From positions 63,887,268 to 63,951,267 of the forward strand of contig NC_089981.1 in NCBI RefSeq assembly GCF_036417845.1: a stretch of 64,000 bases of DNA, written 5' to 3'. The notes under the pieces were generated by a model. That model was not told where the DNA came from and did no database searches. It saw only the letters and a list, made by a program, of their open reading frames with translations. Shown piece by piece: positions 1 through 10,920 of this stretch. Position numbers and translations under genes: made by a program. Source of the stretch: Apteryx mantelli. Taxonomy: Eukaryota; Chordata; Aves; Apterygiformes; Apterygidae. Positions within the stretch are counted from its first letter, which is position 1. Each line of letters opens with the position of its first letter.

Positions 1-2187
1 CTCCTTCCCAGCCTCACAGCACTGAGTCTGGGAGACAAGGTAGGAAGGAGAGAGCCTTCCCCCTGGTCTCAGTGGACTGTGGAGAACCCCTAGAGAAGCA
101 GAAGAAACATCCAAGAGACAGAACAAATAGAGTAGAGGTGCCTGGAGAGGTGTGGGACTCATTGTCAGACAAGACTAATTACTGGGCAGGGGCCAGAAAA
201 ATAGAGGGTGAAAGCTGCAGAGGGGAGGACCAAAATCATCTATCTCTCTGTTACTTGGGGAAGGCAAACACCACAAGAGACAACACAGCCATGCCAGGCT
301 GAGAGCTCCACACACGAAATCAGCAACAGACAGCAAATATTCTGAAGAGGAAACAATTTTGTAATTTTGGGAGTGTCCTCATGATTCCTGTGGCACAGGC
401 AAGATTGAATCACTCATCTTCCAAACCCCAGGGGAGACAAGTCAGTGTCATCATCTCCAAGTTATGGATGGAAAGAGGTTGAGTTATGTCCACTCAGTAT
501 GTTACCAGCAGACCCACATTTGTTCTGCCTGTGTTTCAAGCCAGCAGGACATGGTACTGCTTCCCATCTGAAAGTCACAAACCTGTTAGCCTAGTGCCAA
601 GCTAATACATACTGCCTTTAGCTGGGCTCCCACCCACTCACCATGTGTTGAGTAGACTTAGCGTGAGACAGAGAGGGAAATACTTTGCCAAGGATTACAC
701 TGCAAGTCCATGACACAACTCAGAAAGTCTCACAGCTCACTGGCTCATTGTTGTGCATGGTGAAGCTCAAATAGCTAATGCCAGTGTGAAGGGTCCTTCA
801 GACTCTAGACATACAGATTGCGAAGCAGAGTTTATTCTCAGACTGAGCCATCCCTGTCTCGGTCATTCTCCAGCTGACTCCAGACATCAGTTGCTAACCT
901 CAGGAGAAGGGAGATGCTAGCACTGGGGTTATGTTCTCCAAAGGACAGCCCAGTATGTGCAGACGGGAGCAATTTAGCAGGGCTGCCCTTATGAGATTGG
1001 GACAGAGATAACACCAGGGAGATGTCCTCTCCTTCCATAACCTCCCTTATGAGAGCGTTTAGGCGGAGAGGGAGACAAGGGAGAACCTCCAGGACTGCAG
1101 GTGAGTGCTTGGGAGGAGTGACATGTAGATAGCACCAGAGGGCAGAGAAGGAATGCAAATATTTCACAATAAGGAATCCCAAAGAGATAGCACCAGTTGG
1201 CAGCCAGGTGGGCAGGAGCCCACAGAGCACAGGGGATCAGGTGAGCAAGGGCATCAGCAGTAGGAAAGATAGCTATTGCAGTTTTGCAGGATGAGATCCA
1301 ATCCTGGAAGCACAGGGTTCCAGTTAAAGCATTTACTTGACATTTGCATGGCTTAAATGCCATGCAGTTTTCACTGTCTTATGAAGAATTCAGAATGGAT
1401 CCTTGGACATTTAAGGAGCAGAGCATGTTTATAGCATGGAGGGACAGTGCTCAAGAGAGAGGTGGGCTCCCCGTGTCCCCAGCTGTGTTCAGCCTGTTGT
1501 ACATGCTCTGTCACCAACACTTCCAGCAAACACACAGCTCAGACGTGAGCCACCTCTGGTGGCACTTCCAGCCCTGGGCCTCTCCAGCACTGCTTTGATG
1601 CAAAGCAAAGTGGCTGACTCCCTCCAGGCCTGGCATCACTGTCCCTGGGGGGGACCAAGATTGCTGCAGAGGACTCAGGGGCTGTCCTGTACACGCTGAG
1701 CTGTCCCTGATCACCCGTCATCATACAAGGGACAGGAGCTTCCAAACAGGTGCAAAGGCAGCTGGCAGAGCCACCTCAGATGGAGACCTGCTAGGCTCTG
1801 TGATGCACTAGGCCCCTGACGTACCTAAGAACAGCATAAGCCAAGACCTCTGAGGCACCCAGCTGCCTTGCGAGGCTGAACACCCAAACTGTCTGCTGCT
1901 TACCAATCCCTTGAAACAAGAAGCAAGACAGCAGGGAGAGGAGAGCAGGGAGCAGGCAGCAGGCAGCAGCAGGGTCTCACCCTCTGCCCTGGGCAGCCCG
2001 GGGTGCAGAAGGGACAGGAGGATGGAAGGGCGTATGGAGGGGTCAGCAGCTCTCCCAGATCAAAAGAAGCTCAACACAGCCCCTGATCATAGCAGACAGA
2101 AAAGATTTCCTCATGCAGGTCTTTCAGCCAAAGTCCCACTGAGCACCCACGCTTGGTCATGCTACACAGGGAGCGAGGAGGGGGTGC

Positions 2188-2285
2188 CTTAATCCTAGCT
2201 CTGCCACTGATGCCAAAATGACCCTTGGGCAAATCATCTCTCTTTCCTATCTAATGGAATAGGTTAATCAGCACCTATGCATTTA
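2188..2285 (+). repeat. SINE-like fragment (MIR/CORE-SINE type)
   Basis: The run CTAGCTCTGCCACTGATG, then ACCCTTGGGCAAATCATCTC, resembles the core of MIR-type amniote SINEs, which carry 'agctctgccactgac' followed by 'ccttgggcaagtcac'. It is degraded and its ends are unclear. The call is from remembered consensus and needs a repeat-library match. Confidence 0.45.
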
Positions 2286-3309
2286 CCCTCTGAAGGGCCA
2301 GATCTGCTAGGATACACCTTTACTAGGAAATTAAATGTCACTGGGGACATTCCCAGGTGCTGGGACTTGATTGTCTGTAGCACTGGCCATTTAGTGTCCT
2401 CCAAACAGTTCCCAACACAGCTCAGAATAGAGCAGAGGACAGAGACTGTTCCCAGTAGCCAATTTGCCCCCCCCCTTTTTTTTTTTGAAGAGAAAGAGAG
2501 TTGGATAACTCAGACTGCTGAATAGCCACAGTACCAGAAAATGCTCTAGGGCATATTTTACTAGCAGAGATGTGGGCCTTAGGGTTTGCATTTCCAACAA
2601 AATGCAGGCTGAGGGATTAGATAACAAACCACAGCTCCTGCCTGAAGTCCCAGGTATTCCCTACTCTTATCACTGCAAAAAGCAGTAAGAAAATGCAAAT
2701 CAAGCTTGTCCCTGGCTCAGTAGATAACATGCACCTAGAACAGGTAGCTTGGAGCATGGGAGGTATGAGGTATTTGTCACAGGCCTACTTCTTTTCTGTG
2801 ACAGATATCTCCCAGAAACCCCTTCACACAGCATGAGGCCAGTGCTACGAAGCCTCCTCTACATCAAGAAATACCATTCATGGCCCTGACTGAATGCACA
2901 AGCATAACCTGCAACCTGGGCAAAGGAGCTGCAGCAAGGCAATTCTTTGTGATCTGCATTGCTGCAGCAACCAGAAGCCACCATCAGGATCAGGTCCCCA
3001 CCATGCAAGGTGGTAGACAAACATCCAGGATGATAAAAGCCTGCAAGATTTTGCAGTGTTATCTGAGACCAGAGGCAAGCAACTGCAACAAACACTAGGG
3101 GGAAAGAAAACAAGGAAAGAGTAGTAAGAGCATGGATTCACATAGTTTAAGCATGTGCACAGCCTCAGTGGTGATCACTTACTGAAACATTCAGTAGAAC
3201 CATTCTTTCACTATTTATTTAACAGCAATCTATGCATCATCTCTCAACTTTATGCAGCACTTTGTGCTGCCAGATACACTGACTCCATTCAGGTCATTTA
3301 CAGTATCCT

Positions 3310-3415
3310 ACACTGAAGGCCAGGGGGACTATTAGATCATCAGGTCTGCCTTTATATTGCAGGACAGTGAACTTCATCTAACTGCATATGAAACCTTTGC
3401 AGTCAGACTCAAGGA
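3310..3415 (+). repeat. Possible ancient CR1/L3-like LINE fragment
   Basis: The stretch around ACTATTAGATCATCAGGTCT, followed by a TTGCAGGACA region, resembles a widespread reptile and bird LINE segment (GACCATTAGATCATCTAGTC type). Only about 100 bases align by eye, so family and orientation are uncertain. Confidence 0.35.
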
Positions 3416-4086
3416 AGAACATTAGCAAAAGCTGCTGGCATCGATGAGGTACTGAAAATACTCTGCCAAGACCACATCAGCATTAACTGCCTCAGCTCCT
3501 GAGCAGTCCTGTACACACACTGCAGAGAGAACATATAACCCACAAAACCTAAGTAAAGTGGAACTATATAACCACAGACAGTGTCTACAGCAGGAATTAA
3601 ACAAGAATTGGGGAGCAATATGCATAAAAAGAAAGTGAGAGGGAGAACATAGGAGAAAATTTAGGGTTCCCAGCCAAATACTCAGCGATTATCTGTCAAA
3701 AAGCTTCAAAACCTTCCTCACACCATCAAATTGACCATGCAGGTAACAGAAGTGGAGGCTTCCCCAGACTATTTCTCCCCAGTTACCCACCTTCCTCTAA
3801 GGTGGATCATCTAAGATGATGTGTATGTCATCTGAGGATTTATTTTCACAGAACAATACCTTTAGAGGGGGAGATGAGTTATCCAGATTATGCAGGTGAA
3901 AATATAGTAGTTAAGGTATCTGGCAGAGGACTGTATAGGGAGACTGCAGGGACAGTAGCCTCAAAGCTGGAAGTACTTCAGGTTACCCAGGCTACCTAAT
4001 TTGGGAGTCTCCAAGCTCCCAGAGCTTCACCACACAAACCTTCCTGTCCCAAGGGATCTGAGCTCTGGACAGGAGGCAGAAGCAGG

Positions 4087-4787
4087 AGCTCTGCTGAGAA
4101 GGACCTGGGAGTGCTGGTGGACACCAAGTTAAGTATGAGGCAGCAATGTGCCCTTGTGGCCAAGAAGGCCAATGGTATCCTGGGCTGCATCAGAAAGAGT
4201 GTTGCCAGCAGGTCGAGGGAGGTGATTCTCCCCCTCTACTCAGCCCTGGTGAGGCCACATCTAGAGTACTGCGTCCAGTTCTGGGCTCCCCAGTACAAGA
4301 GGGATGTGGCACTACTGGAGCAAGTCCAGCGAAGGGCCACAAAGATGATTAGGGGACTGGAGCATCTCTCTTATGAGGAAAGGCTGAGAGAGCTGGGCCT
4401 GTTTAGCTTGGAGAAGAGAAGGCTGAGAGGAGATCTTATCAATGTGTACAAGTATCTGAAGGGAGGGTGTCGAGAGGATGGGGCCAGACTCTTTTCAGTG
4501 GTGACGAGCGACAGGACGCGAGGCAATGGGCACAAACTGAAACACAGACACTTCCATCTTAACATGAGGAAAAACTTTTCCACTGTGAGGGTGACAGAGC
4601 ACTGGAACAGGTTGCCCAGAGAGGTTGTGGAGTCTCCTTCTCTGGAGATATTCAAAACCCGCCTGGACGCAATCCTGTGCAATATGCTCTAGGTGACCCT
4701 CCTTGAGCAGGGGGGTTGGACTAGATGATCTCCAGAGGTCCCTTCCAACCTCAGTGATTCTGTGATTCTGTGATTCTGTGACTCTGC
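4087..4787 (+). mobile_element. CR1 LINE, 5'-truncated copy with readable reverse-transcriptase C-terminus
   Basis: CR1 is the dominant non-LTR retrotransposon of birds. The plus-strand frame from about 4087 to 4692 reads as the C-terminal part of CR1 ORF2: [49 protein letters not shown], then [19 protein letters not shown] and a stop. The short 3' UTR contains GGTTGGACTAGATGATCT and ends in tandem ATTCTGTG-type 8-bp units (about 4752-4787), the CR1 3' hallmark used for target-primed integration. The copy is truncated at its 5' end, as is normal for CR1, and lies antisense within LTBP2 intron 1. There is no stop or frameshift between the truncation point and the natural stop, which suggests modest age. 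It cannot move on its own because most of ORF2 and all of ORF1 are missing. Confidence 0.93.
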
Positions 4788-7700
4788 CGTGCGGAGAGGG
4801 GATCTGCACAGTCTGCCTCTTCATTGGTGCAGCAAGGCTGGAAGAGGTGGTAACAGTGTGCATGGGGAGGGGAAGCATCCCCTTGTGTTGACAAGAGATG
4901 CGTGCAGCGGGTTGGCTTATCCACCAGTGCACCGGCTTATCTCCCGCTGTGCTGCCTAGGCCTCCCACCCTCCTAGTCGCGGGGCAGAGCAACAAGGGTG
5001 GTCACACCATGGAGGACACAGAGGCAGAGGGAGATGCTTATGGCATCACACCAGGCCTCCCAGCAGGACTAGCCAGCCCGCGTTAGGGACACATCCAGCA
5101 CAGGACTACAGCCATACCCAGCATGGTCTGGGCCTTTTCACAGGTTCAGGAGCTCACTACCCATGACACTTAGGAGGAAAATCTTTTCATCAACCAGGAG
5201 CTGCAACAATGAACCTACACACACTTTAAACGTCAGACTGAACACACTGGACTGGAAAGTCATCTACTCCATGGCAATGGGTAGAAATAGCTTATCTGCA
5301 AGAGTCGGGGGATGGATGTGTGTCTGGAAACCAATTAGGAGGAGGCAGGGGAAACAGACAGGGTAAGTAGAGTATAGCAAGGCAGAAAGAGATGCTTCAG
5401 GAGTTGTATTGTTTTCCTTGTTCAATATTAGAATACAGTAATTCTCTACAATTCTTGCTGTGGTGTCAAAAGTTGCCTTACAGTGAGCCAACAGGAGGAA
5501 ATACTAAAATCCAGCTCTTCCAAGACTTTCAGTTGGATACACTCATGGAAGGGTGTGAGCAGGTCCCACCCACAACAAAGTCAGATATGAGCAGTGTGGC
5601 AGACACATCAGAACAGTCCCTAAGCAAGAAACTCAATCTTGAGTATTCCCTTGTAAAACAAAGTGGGAAGAAAATTATCCAGAAAGGATATAGTACTAAC
5701 AGCTGGGTTTTTCACCCACAGAATACAGTCTCACAATAAGAATGGTGGCCTGTGTGAGGCTCCTAGAGGTACAAGCAGAGAACTGTGACTTGGGAATCGG
5801 GAAAGACCAACCTGGCAGTTGAGATTTTAAGTCAAAATCACTAAATAGCACTGGGGCTTAGTAAAGCCTGCAAAGCTACCTGAATGAGGGAAAATTAACG
5901 TCATGCTAGAAAGTAGCAGGAGTAGAGCGTAAACAGCAGAACAGAAAATATCCCACCTGGCAAAAAAAATGAAACATCATGAAATGAAGCTTTCTGAAGG
6001 CCCTGAGTTTCCTGGATGGAAACATGTCCAATGCAGCAAGGGATATAAGAAGATGGATGAGATGGAATCACAGGTTTTACAGAATGACTTGGAGAACAGA
6101 AGCAACTAGGTTTCCATGAGGAGTAACGCCATGTGGTTACTCACTGACTATTATTTTAGCTACACTTTCTCATAAACTCCAAAGACAGTCAGTCACAGGA
6201 AAGTTAAAAAAGTGCTGATTTGGACTCCAGAAGAAATGGAAAGCTATCAATGACAAGCCATGATACGCACGTTCCAGAGTTCAACTTCTTGAGGACCACA
6301 GTAAGCACATTATTCCTAGCCCTCATCTTCCAGAGCAAACAGGAGGTAGAGAGAGCAGTGCAGACTGCTAGGGAAATACAGCAGGAAGACTCAGTATTTT
6401 CATTCCTCTAAGTTGGGAGGCAGTGGCAGTCTCACCCCAAAAGCCAAATTTAGCTAATAACAGGTCACCAGAGCAGAAATGCTGGACCAACTGTCCTCAT
6501 TTATGCCCTCGATTAAAGGATGAAGGTTACTTTCAAAGAGGTTCAAAACTCTTCTGAATATAGCCTGAACCATGGAGCTGCCCACCCACTCCTGATAACA
6601 GCGGGGCCAGCTGTTGTCACTGGAGGCAGCTGCAGCCTGCAAACCTGGTGAAGACTATTCAGAGTAGTCATTACAAAAGAAACAAGCTACATCTCGGATG
6701 ACTCAAATCCAGTTAACTGCCACGTGATCCTGAAGCAATGCTGACCACACTCAGACTCTGGAAAGGATAAAAACCTTCTGAGTCCACTTTTGAGTGCCCA
6801 AACCTGGCTGAGCAGGATTGGAACTTCCTAAGGAATCATTTCAACAGACTCTCCCTCCAGGCCACTGACAAAACAAGGCTGATGGAACAGATAAGCCAGA
6901 AACTGCTCAGGACTACCTGCCATTGACTATCCATTAATGATAAATACTTTGTATATCAAACATAATGGGAAGAAGAAGAGTAAGGCTGTGTTTAATGCTT
7001 CTGTAGGGTTGTTGTAGAAAGTGACATGGAATGGAGCAAGGAACATCTCTGTCTTTTATATTTTGTAGGGAAGCAAAGAGGGGAGAGAGAAACTGTAGGG
7101 ATTAAACCGCCTTTTGTATTCTAGTGAAGTTCCCTGCCCAGTGTCAGCAGAAAACCTTTCTGTGGGTCTCCACTCTGGCTGTGTCAGAGGGCTATGAGCC
7201 CACAGCCTGCCTTCTGCAACCCCCTGGCAGGGCTCACACAGAGAGTGGACACATACTGCCACATGGTTCTTTCAAACTGTCTGTGCAACAGCTTCGGCAG
7301 CTCTTCCCAGCTGGCAGAGAAAGAAGCTCATTGCAGGGGGCATCACCTGTGGGGCAGCAGAGAGGGGAACTGCAGAGGAGGGAGCCTGGGGCTGAAGGGT
7401 ATGTCAGCGCCACACCAGCCATCCCATTTGCAGGCTCTCCTCTGTAGCAGAGCAGCTGGCCTTGCCATATGATCTCCACTCCACCTCCACAGGGTTGTAG
7501 CCAGGGACTGGAGCTGGAAGCAGCTCTGCCAGGCAAGTCATAGGAAGCCTCCCCCGGCTGAGCCAGCTGAAGCCATGGGAAGCTGCTGCGCTCAGTGCTT
7601 ACAAGGGGCCCATTATGGGAGGAAGGAGCCAAGAGACCAGGTACCTGCAGCAAGAGCCACAGCAGCCAGACTCTGTCCTGCAGAGCCAAACGAGCCCCTC

Positions 7701-7835
7701 CAGCCTCTCCTGCCACCCCCATATGGAGCACAGCACTGCAGACATGCACCTTCTCCTCTGGCAGCCCCTATTCTGCAGACTTTCTGGGATGGCTGTACGC
7801 AGCCCCAGAGAGAGCTACAGTAACAGCCACTGCCT

Positions 7836-7855
7836 GCAGCGCAGCGCAGCGCAGC
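7836..7855 (+). repeat. (GCAGC)4 tandem repeat
   Basis: Four perfect 5-bp units lie in LTBP2 intron 1. This is a short minisatellite-like run with no coding role seen. Confidence 0.9.
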
Positions 7856-8410
7856 TGTCTGACCCACTGAAGCCCTGATGTGTCAGCAGAAGGACATCAA
7901 ATCCAGCATGCTCATAAACCACATGCCCCAATGAAAGGCTGCAGACAAACACAGCATCTCCCTCCATCTGTGTCACACACACACACACGTTCTGTGTGCA
8001 ACAGAGCGGTGCAAATGCCTCCCACACACGTGGGACAGATGCACAGCACAAGAGCAAGTAACTGAGCTGGCTCCTGATCTGCTCTGGAGCCTGGGCTCTA
8101 TGCCAGCACCAGCCAAGGGTCAGCGCAGCCCAAGCCCCACGTGAATCAGCCATGATAACTGCCCCCCAGATCCAGAGATAGGCATCCCAGAGAGACACAT
8201 GGACTCTGAGTGCTGCCTCCTCTCACAGCACCCGTATAGATGGGAGCCAATGGCTTGGTTGTCAGGGAAAAGAGAGATATGCCAGGAGCTAGCACAGGTA
8301 CCAGGATGGGATCTGGCATCTCCACTGTGGGATTTCCTGAGGGCAGGACCGCCAGGAATCATATTACACATCTGGTCCTAAAGCAAGGTTCCTCTAGCCA
8401 CAAAACTTAC

Positions 8411-8931
8411 CCTGTCATCCTCCCTCTGCCACTCGGCTCCTTTGCCCGGGGCACGATTCGAGCTTTGAGCCCATTTCTGGGCTGCTGGCGGGATGGGTTC
8501 CCCCTCTGCCTCTGGCCAGGGCTGGGGCTGATGCCCCAGCTGGGGGAGCCTGCAGCCCCCCTGACATCACTGGCTTGGTCCCAAGCACCCTGGGGAGCGG
8601 ACAGTCCATGATCAGGACGCTGCCTCTGGCTGTCCCCTCCACTCAGGCTCCCCATCCTGGCTGCAGAAACGTGGTCCAGGTGATGGGCTGCGGGGAGGGG
8701 CCCTGACTCCGAGGGGATGGTCTGCACCTGGAACAGGTTGTACATCGTGCCTGCAGGTCGCACAGGAGTACCCTGGCTCCGAAGTCTTGAACGCGTTGCC
8801 TCCCTGCTCCCAGTTTCAGCTCGGTAAGAGGCGCTCGGTTCAAACCTTACAGCAAAGTCTCGCTGCGAATCACCAAGTCCCAAAAAAATGACAAACGTGA
8901 GAGGGAGGACGCTCCCCCCAGTGCACTGCAT
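8411..8931 (-). CDS. LTBP2: LTBP2 first coding exon (partial gene; signal peptide and N-terminal basic region)
   Basis: Latent TGF-beta binding protein 2 is a secreted matrix glycoprotein that binds fibrillin-1 microfibrils. Only its first coding exon is in the window. The translation starts with a hydrophobic signal peptide (LPLTFVIFLGLG) followed by SQRD and R.EP. Human LTBP2 has the same pattern (LPLTLALFVGAG, QRD, RYEP), with signal cleavage just before QRD. A later MYNLF matches human VYSLF, and the exon ends RMTG where human has RLTG before the first cysteine-rich segment. The ATG at 8929-8931 is preceded in frame by a stop near 8984, with no other ATG between, so the start is well defined; the -3 base is A. 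The exon ends at 8411 with donor GTAAGT (8405-8410), phase 2 (GG|N). The middle of the exon is rich in Arg, Pro, Ser and Gln and is poorly conserved, as expected for this region. I found no EGF-like or TB-domain exon further left. Identity is strong from the N-terminal pattern and the synteny. Confidence 0.88.
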
Positions 8932-9360
8932 GGTGTCAGCCCGTGGGCAAAGACGAGACCCGAGAGGTGCGGCAAACGCTCAGCGTGGGGCTGGCATCCT
9001 CCTGCAGCCTGGTGTCCAACGGGAGCTTGGAGGGAGAAGGGACCAGCCAATTTCCTTGAATGAGTCTGTTGAAGCAGCAAGTCACTTCCCCATGTCACTG
9101 GGGTTTGACCAGTACCTGTTGCCTACAAGATCCAGGGGTGAAGATAACCCAGCTAACCCAACCGCGTGGGCTGCGGAGCGCGTCTGCAGCTGTCCCTCCT
9201 GCCCTGCAGAAGGAGAACTGCCAGTCCCTCCTCTCCTGTCCCCTCTCGCCTGGCTGTCAGGGAGCTCGTGTGCTCTGCAGACAGCTCCAAGCACCTTCTC
9301 GCCTGCCTCTGGCACTGGCAGAGTCTGGAGGGGATGGAGGGTTTTATTTTTGGAAACCTC
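8932..9360 (-). promoter_or_regulatory. LTBP2: LTBP2 5' UTR and possible core promoter
   Basis: This stretch lies directly upstream of the LTBP2 start codon on the minus strand and should hold its 5' UTR and start site. An A/T-rich TATA-like run (AAAATAAAA on the minus strand, 9342-9350) sits in otherwise GC-rich sequence. If used, it would place transcription start near 9310-9320 and give a 5' UTR of roughly 380 bases. No strong CpG island is visible, which fits a tissue-restricted matrix gene. The TATA assignment is inference from position and composition only. Confidence 0.3.
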
Positions 9361-10460
9361 CCCCTTTTGTGTCTTTTTGATGCTGACATCCCCCCCTCTC
9401 CAGAGGACACGGCTCAGCCCCCCTCCTTAAGAGACGAGACATTCCAGCAACACCCACTTTGGCAAAGGGAAACAAACTACAACAGAGACGCGTTAACCCA
9501 TGCATGACCAGGGAGGCCCTTCCAGTGCCTGCTCAGGAGCCGGCGTACAGCCTCCAGAGCCCTCCCTGCTGCAGGGCAAGCCTACGGCTCGGCTTGCAGC
9601 AAGCACTGGGGTTTCAGCACAGCTGTAAGCACTCAGGGAAGGTGGATCAGGCATGGGTGTGGGGCGCACAAACCAGGAGACATGGATGCCAGGGAAACAC
9701 ACCACTGCACTGCCAGCATTTGGGACTTTCTGGAACTGCATCAGCACTGCTAGCCCTCTTGCTGCTTTTGGTCCTGTTTCACAGGAGGGTGCAGAAGCAA
9801 AGCAAAGGGGAAGCCTTATTTGCTATCTCACCCTGGCTTTGGAGCTCTCGGATCCTCCCCAAACCCAGCTCAGTGCTTTATATGCTCGCATATATTGGGT
9901 CCAGCCAGAAAGCAGACCATCCAAAGTTCTTGGTCCTTCAGCTAAGAGATGCCTTCCAGGATACATGTCCCAACAGCTTAAAGAAGAGTATATGTCCCTC
10001 CCTCCCCTCATCTGCCTCTGCATGGGCACCTGGAGATTGAGGGATGATTTGAAATGACTGCTTAAATGCCTTGAGAAAGATTGAGGGAAGAGTGGGAGGG
10101 AGCAACGGGCTGGGAGTCTCCTTTCAGCTACACACATCGGCTTGACATTGTCCTCTGCCACATCGCTGCTGCTCTGTGCTCCCCTTGGCCACCTCGGGCA
10201 GGGAGCAAGTTCTCCCAGAGGAGTGCAGGCTGAGCCCCAACCTAACAACATGCTATATTAGCAGTGGGCTTACTCTGCCTGCAGTGGTGATCATGAGCTT
10301 GGCAGGTGACTAGAGGACTCTCATCACATTTCTGGGTGCAAGGAGGGCACAGTGGGTGCTCAAGGGGAGGAGATACCTGCTGGCACATGCCCCTGTGGCA
10401 GGTGCTACAAAGTGCATTGGCCAGTAATACTCACTAACCCAGTCTCACTATGCCGGGCTC

Positions 10461-10920
10461 ATTTTGTCACCAGTCAGACAAAAGGTGCATCTCACTCACC
10501 ATCCTGTCTCTGAGAGCAGCTACTGGATGCTTATGAGAAACAGAGTATGTACAGAGCAATCTTTCTGGTACACCTTTATGTCTTCCAGCAACCTGTGGTG
10601 CAAGGGCTTCCTAAACCAGATGCAGCAGCTAGACCATTGGGTTTAAGATGCAAATTGTCATATCCGCCCATGAATTTACCTAATCCCTTTTTAAATTCAT
10701 TGATATGTGGGGGCTCTACAACATCCTCAGTAAATTCCCATGTTTGAATATGCATTGTATACTTTGCTTGTTTTAATCTTGCACCTGATGATTTCACTGG
10801 TGGTTTTGTTGTTTTAAGAAATAGGAAGGGACTGTGTCCTGGTCTCCTGTGTACAACCATTCTAGCTCCCCCATCCACTTACTCATCACTTTCATGCTGG
10901 GGAGTCCTGCTCTGCTTAGT
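10461..10920 (-). mobile_element. Ancient CR1/L3-type LINE 3' end (decayed)
   Basis: Read on the minus strand, this stretch has the order expected of an old CR1/L3-like 3' end. It starts with AGTGATGAGTAAGTGGATGG and has GAGGATGTTGTAGAGCCCC in place of the usual 'gaggatgttgtgaaggcc'. Then come GAATTTAAAAAGGGATTAGG and AAATTCATGGGCGGATATG, which resemble the 'ttcaaaaaagaattagataagttcatgg' part of the family, and finally an AGGATGGTGAGTGAGA tail. It is a decayed remnant with no useful reading frame. Confidence 0.55.

Larger units (their letters stand above)
1..8405 (-). other. LTBP2: LTBP2 intron 1 (5' portion), with interspersed repeats
   Basis: This follows the LTBP2 exon 1 donor and should be intron 1, running off the left edge. 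I looked on the minus strand for the expected next exon (a cysteine-rich stretch like CGGQCCPGW) and saw none. Open frames here are short, lack family features and overlap one another on both strands. Recognisable content is a CR1 copy near 4.09-4.79 kb, a SINE-like piece near 2.2 kb, a weak LINE-like piece near 3.3 kb, a C9/T11 homopolymer junction at 2467-2486, a short CA run near 7975-7988 and a 5-bp tandem repeat at 7836-7855. Confidence 0.7.

Noticed and set aside
1-8400. Search for LTBP2 exon 2 (cysteine-rich segment) on the minus strand
   Set aside because: No stretch with the expected closely spaced cysteines was found, so the exon most likely lies outside the window.
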